Source of the DNA: an uncultured Acidobacteriota bacterium
GTDB taxonomy: Bacteria; Acidobacteriota; Vicinamibacteria; Vicinamibacterales; SCN-69-37
Assembly: GCA_937880585.1 (NCBI GenBank)
Contig: CALFMR010000529.1
Location: forward strand, 1-7,668
Length of the DNA stretch: 7,668 nt
Direction: 5' to 3'
A program made the position numbers and the translations under genes. Below the pieces are notes generated by a model. It was given only the letters and a program-made list of their open reading frames with translations. It ran no database searches and was not told the origin of the DNA. Shown here one piece after another: positions 5,792 through 7,668 of this stretch; within the stretch, counting starts at the first letter, position 1; every line of letters starts with the position of its first letter.

Positions 5792-7668
5792 GATGGCAGA
5801 CCGTCGCGCGGCGGCTCGTCGCGGTCGCCGGCCTCGGGACGGCCGTGGCGATCTATTTCTATACGCGGCCTCGTCCGGCGCCCGTACCGCCGCCCGTGGC
5901 GGCGCCCGCCGATCCGACGGCCACGGTCCAGGCCGGTGCGGGTGTTGACGCGCGCTACCGCGACGACACGCTCGAATCGAAGGTGCAATACGCCGGCATC
6001 CGTCAGTACTCGGACGGCCGCGTGGGCTACGAGAAGGCACGGATGACGCTCGCCAACGGGACGACGCTCGCCGGCGACCTCATCGAGTGCCACGGCAAGG
6101 CATCCAAGGGCGACGTGCCGGGCGAGTGCACGCTCACCGGCCACGTGTCGTTCGAGGGATCCACGGCCGATCCGGTCGCGTTCAGCGGTGCGTCGGCGAC
6201 CTACAGCGACGCGACCGGCATTGCGACGATGCCCGGCGTCGTGACGTTCCGCCGGGGGCGAATGTCCGGTACCGGCACGGGCGGCACCTATCAGCGCGAC
6301 GGGGGCGTGTTCACGCTCGCCGCCGACGCGCACGTGACCATCGCTCCCAGCGCGGCGGGGGAGAGCGCCATCGACGCGACGTCCCACACGATGCTCTTTC
6401 AGCAGACGGACAAGTCCGTCGTCTTCGACCAGGACGCGCGCCTGGCGCGTGAGACCGACACGATGACGGCCTCGCGCGCGACGCTCTATCTCTCCGACGA
6501 CGAGCAGACGTTCAAGACGATCGAGCTGCGTGGCGGCTCGTCTGTCGCGCCCCTGCCGGGCCGGACGTCGGACCTGCCCGAGATGCGCGCCGACGACATC
6601 GACCTGGCGTTCTATGACGGCACGACGTCGCTCCAGCGCGCGCACCTGGCGCGGCAGGCCGTGCTCGTTCAGATCGGTCTGCAGGGCCGGCGATCGATCG
6701 AGGCGCCGCAGATCGACCTGACGATGGCCCCCGACGGCAGCACGCTCACGCATCTCGAAGCGAATCCCGGCGTCGAAGTGAATACGCCCGCATCGGCCGA
6801 TGTACCCTCGCGCACGATCACCGCGCGCACGCTCGTCGCGACCGGCACTGACAGCGCCGGCTTGACGGCGGCCGTGTTCGACGGGAGCGTGCGCTTCGTC
6901 GAGACCGTGCCGGGGACGAAAGACGCGGCGCCGTCGAAGCGCACGGGCACGGCGGCTCGGCTCGCGATGAAGATCAAAGGATCGCTCGACGCGATCGACG
7001 AGGCGACCTTCCAACGCGACGTGCGTTTCACCGACGGCGACGTCGTCGGCGATGGCGACATCGGCATTTACCGCGCGGCCAAAGGCGAGCTCGAACTGCG
7101 GCCTGCCGACCAGAACGCGCGGCGCCCGCCGCACGTGACCGACGGTTCGATGGTGGTCGATGCGGAAGAACGGATCATCATCGCGCTCGACTCGCACGAT
7201 CTCTCGGCGAGGCGGAAGGTGAGCACCGTGAGCCGTGGCGACGCCTCCAGCAAGAAGCCGGGTGACGACGCCGGCATTTTCAACACCACTGATCCGGTCT
7301 ACGGATCGGCCGAGGAGTTGGTCTATCAGGCGGCCGCGAACTCCGCCCAGTACACCGGCACGGCCGATGTGCCCGCGCGCGTGCGTCAGGGCGACGACAG
7401 CGTCATCATCGGGCACACCATCGAGATCGTGAACAGCCAGAACCTGAAGGCGAGCGGTGCGGTCGACTCGACGTTCCTCATGACCGACACCAACGCCAAG
7501 CCCACGGCCGGCGCGGCGTCGGCCGGTCCGACGAAGTACCATGCGACGTCCGATACGCTGACGTACGACGACGACGCGCGGACGGCGGTGTTCGAGGGGG
7601 CGCCGGCGGTCCTCAAGAGCACGGACGGGCAGACGACGGGGAAGCACATCACGCTGCTGCTCGAACCC
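5788..7668 (+). CDS. LptC-like, membrane-anchored multi-repeat OstA/LptA-type periplasmic protein, 3'-truncated
   Basis: A continuous frame of 627 codons runs from GTG 5788 to the window end with no stop, read codon by codon. Residues 1-9 are short and basic (Arg 2, 8, 9); residues 10-25 are a hydrophobic signal-anchor; residues 27-45 are Pro/Ala-rich; the remainder looks periplasmic, rich in Asp, Gly and Thr, with alternating beta-strand patterning. Residues about 134-185 resemble an LptC core (ATYSDATG, then a GVVTF strand). Further OstA-like units are suggested at about 195-253, 266-331, 341-430, 451-487, 508-567 (EELVYQ, YTGTADV, GHTIEIV) and 584-627 (SDTLTYDDDARTAVFEG). LptC and LptA carry lipopolysaccharide from the LptBFG transporter across the periplasm, so the inferred role is LPS export, anchored in the inner membrane. 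Family assignment rests on pattern, not a search. The only cysteines are 101 and 114. I withhold lptC as a symbol because the length and repeat number are unlike classical LptC. Confidence 0.8.
   Translation, partial: MRWQTVARRLVAVAGLGTAVAIYFYTRPRPAPVPPPVAAPADPTATVQAGAGVDARYRDDTLESKVQYAGIRQYSDGRVGYEKARMTLANGTTLAGDLIECHGKASKGDVPGECTLTGHVSFEGSTADPVAFSGASATYSDATGIATMPGVVTFRRGRMSGTGTGGTYQRDGGVFTLAADAHVTIAPSAAGESAIDATSHTMLFQQTDKSVVFDQDARLARETDTMTASRATLYLSDDEQTFKTIELRGGSSVAPLPGRTSDLPEMRADDIDLAFYDGTTSLQRAHLARQAVLVQIGLQGRRSIEAPQIDLTMAPDGSTLTHLEANPGVEVNTPASADVPSRTITARTLVATGTDSAGLTAAVFDGSVRFVETVPGTKDAAPSKRTGTAARLAMKIKGSLDAIDEATFQRDVRFTDGDVVGDGDIGIYRAAKGELELRPADQNARRPPHVTDGSMVVDAEERIIIALDSHDLSARRKVSTVSRGDASSKKPGDDAGIFNTTDPVYGSAEELVYQAAANSAQYTGTADVPARVRQGDDSVIIGHTIEIVNSQNLKASGAVDSTFLMTDTNAKPTAGAASAGPTKYHATSDTLTYDDDARTAVFEGAPAVLKSTDGQTTGKHITLLLEP

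Noticed and set aside
3962..6040. Minus-strand ORF of 692 codons across the accA end, recJ and the start of the next gene
   Set aside because: It lies opposite recJ, whose catalytic motifs are unmistakable. The translation is Arg/His/Asp-rich without motifs, as expected of an antisense frame in GC-rich DNA where stops are rare.
5701..7647. Minus-strand ORF of 648 codons at the right end
   Set aside because: The + strand frame is open throughout, has an ideal ribosome binding site and a membrane anchor, and fits the LptC/OstA pattern; the antisense product is Arg-rich and motifless.

Overview
The window is a compact, GC-rich, wholly co-directional (+ strand) stretch of bacterial chromosome with four protein-coding genes and almost no intergenic DNA. 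In order they are: the 3' part of dnaE (DNA polymerase III alpha subunit, cut by the left edge), complete accA (acetyl-CoA carboxylase carboxyltransferase alpha subunit), complete recJ (single-strand-specific 5'-3' exonuclease), and the 5' part of a long, membrane-anchored, periplasmic LptC/OstA-type protein that is still open at the right edge. I see no RNA gene, mobile element, CRISPR array, origin or convincing intrinsic terminator.

The organism is a diderm (Gram-negative type) bacterium, because the last gene belongs by pattern to the lipopolysaccharide-transport family. Very high G/C at third codon positions, housekeeping sequences equidistant from the Proteobacteria I can recall, and the order accA-recJ-lptC/ostA-like fit Acidobacteriota, perhaps a Vicinamibacteria-like lineage. 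That placement is an inference from memory and only moderately secure.

Layout: dnaE ends at 3005. A 48-base gap holding a 9-bp hairpin and a Shine-Dalgarno-like GAGG leads to accA (3054-4055). The accA stop and the recJ start share one base (TGATG at 4053-4057). The recJ stop and the next gene's GTG start overlap by four bases (GTGA at 5788-5791), with GGAG seven bases upstream of the GTG. The last three genes therefore look translationally coupled and belong to one transcript, probably with dnaE.

The genes span replication, fatty-acid initiation, recombination/repair and envelope LPS export, so the link looks like shared growth-related expression more than one biochemical pathway. The most notable item is the last gene. 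It starts with GTG, has no stop before the window end (627 codons so far), is overlain by a long antisense ORF, and would be missed by a caller that needs ATG plus a stop. Its product looks like an LptC-type anchor followed by several OstA/LptA-like beta-strand units in one chain, much longer than the roughly 190-residue LptC and 185-residue LptA of E. coli.
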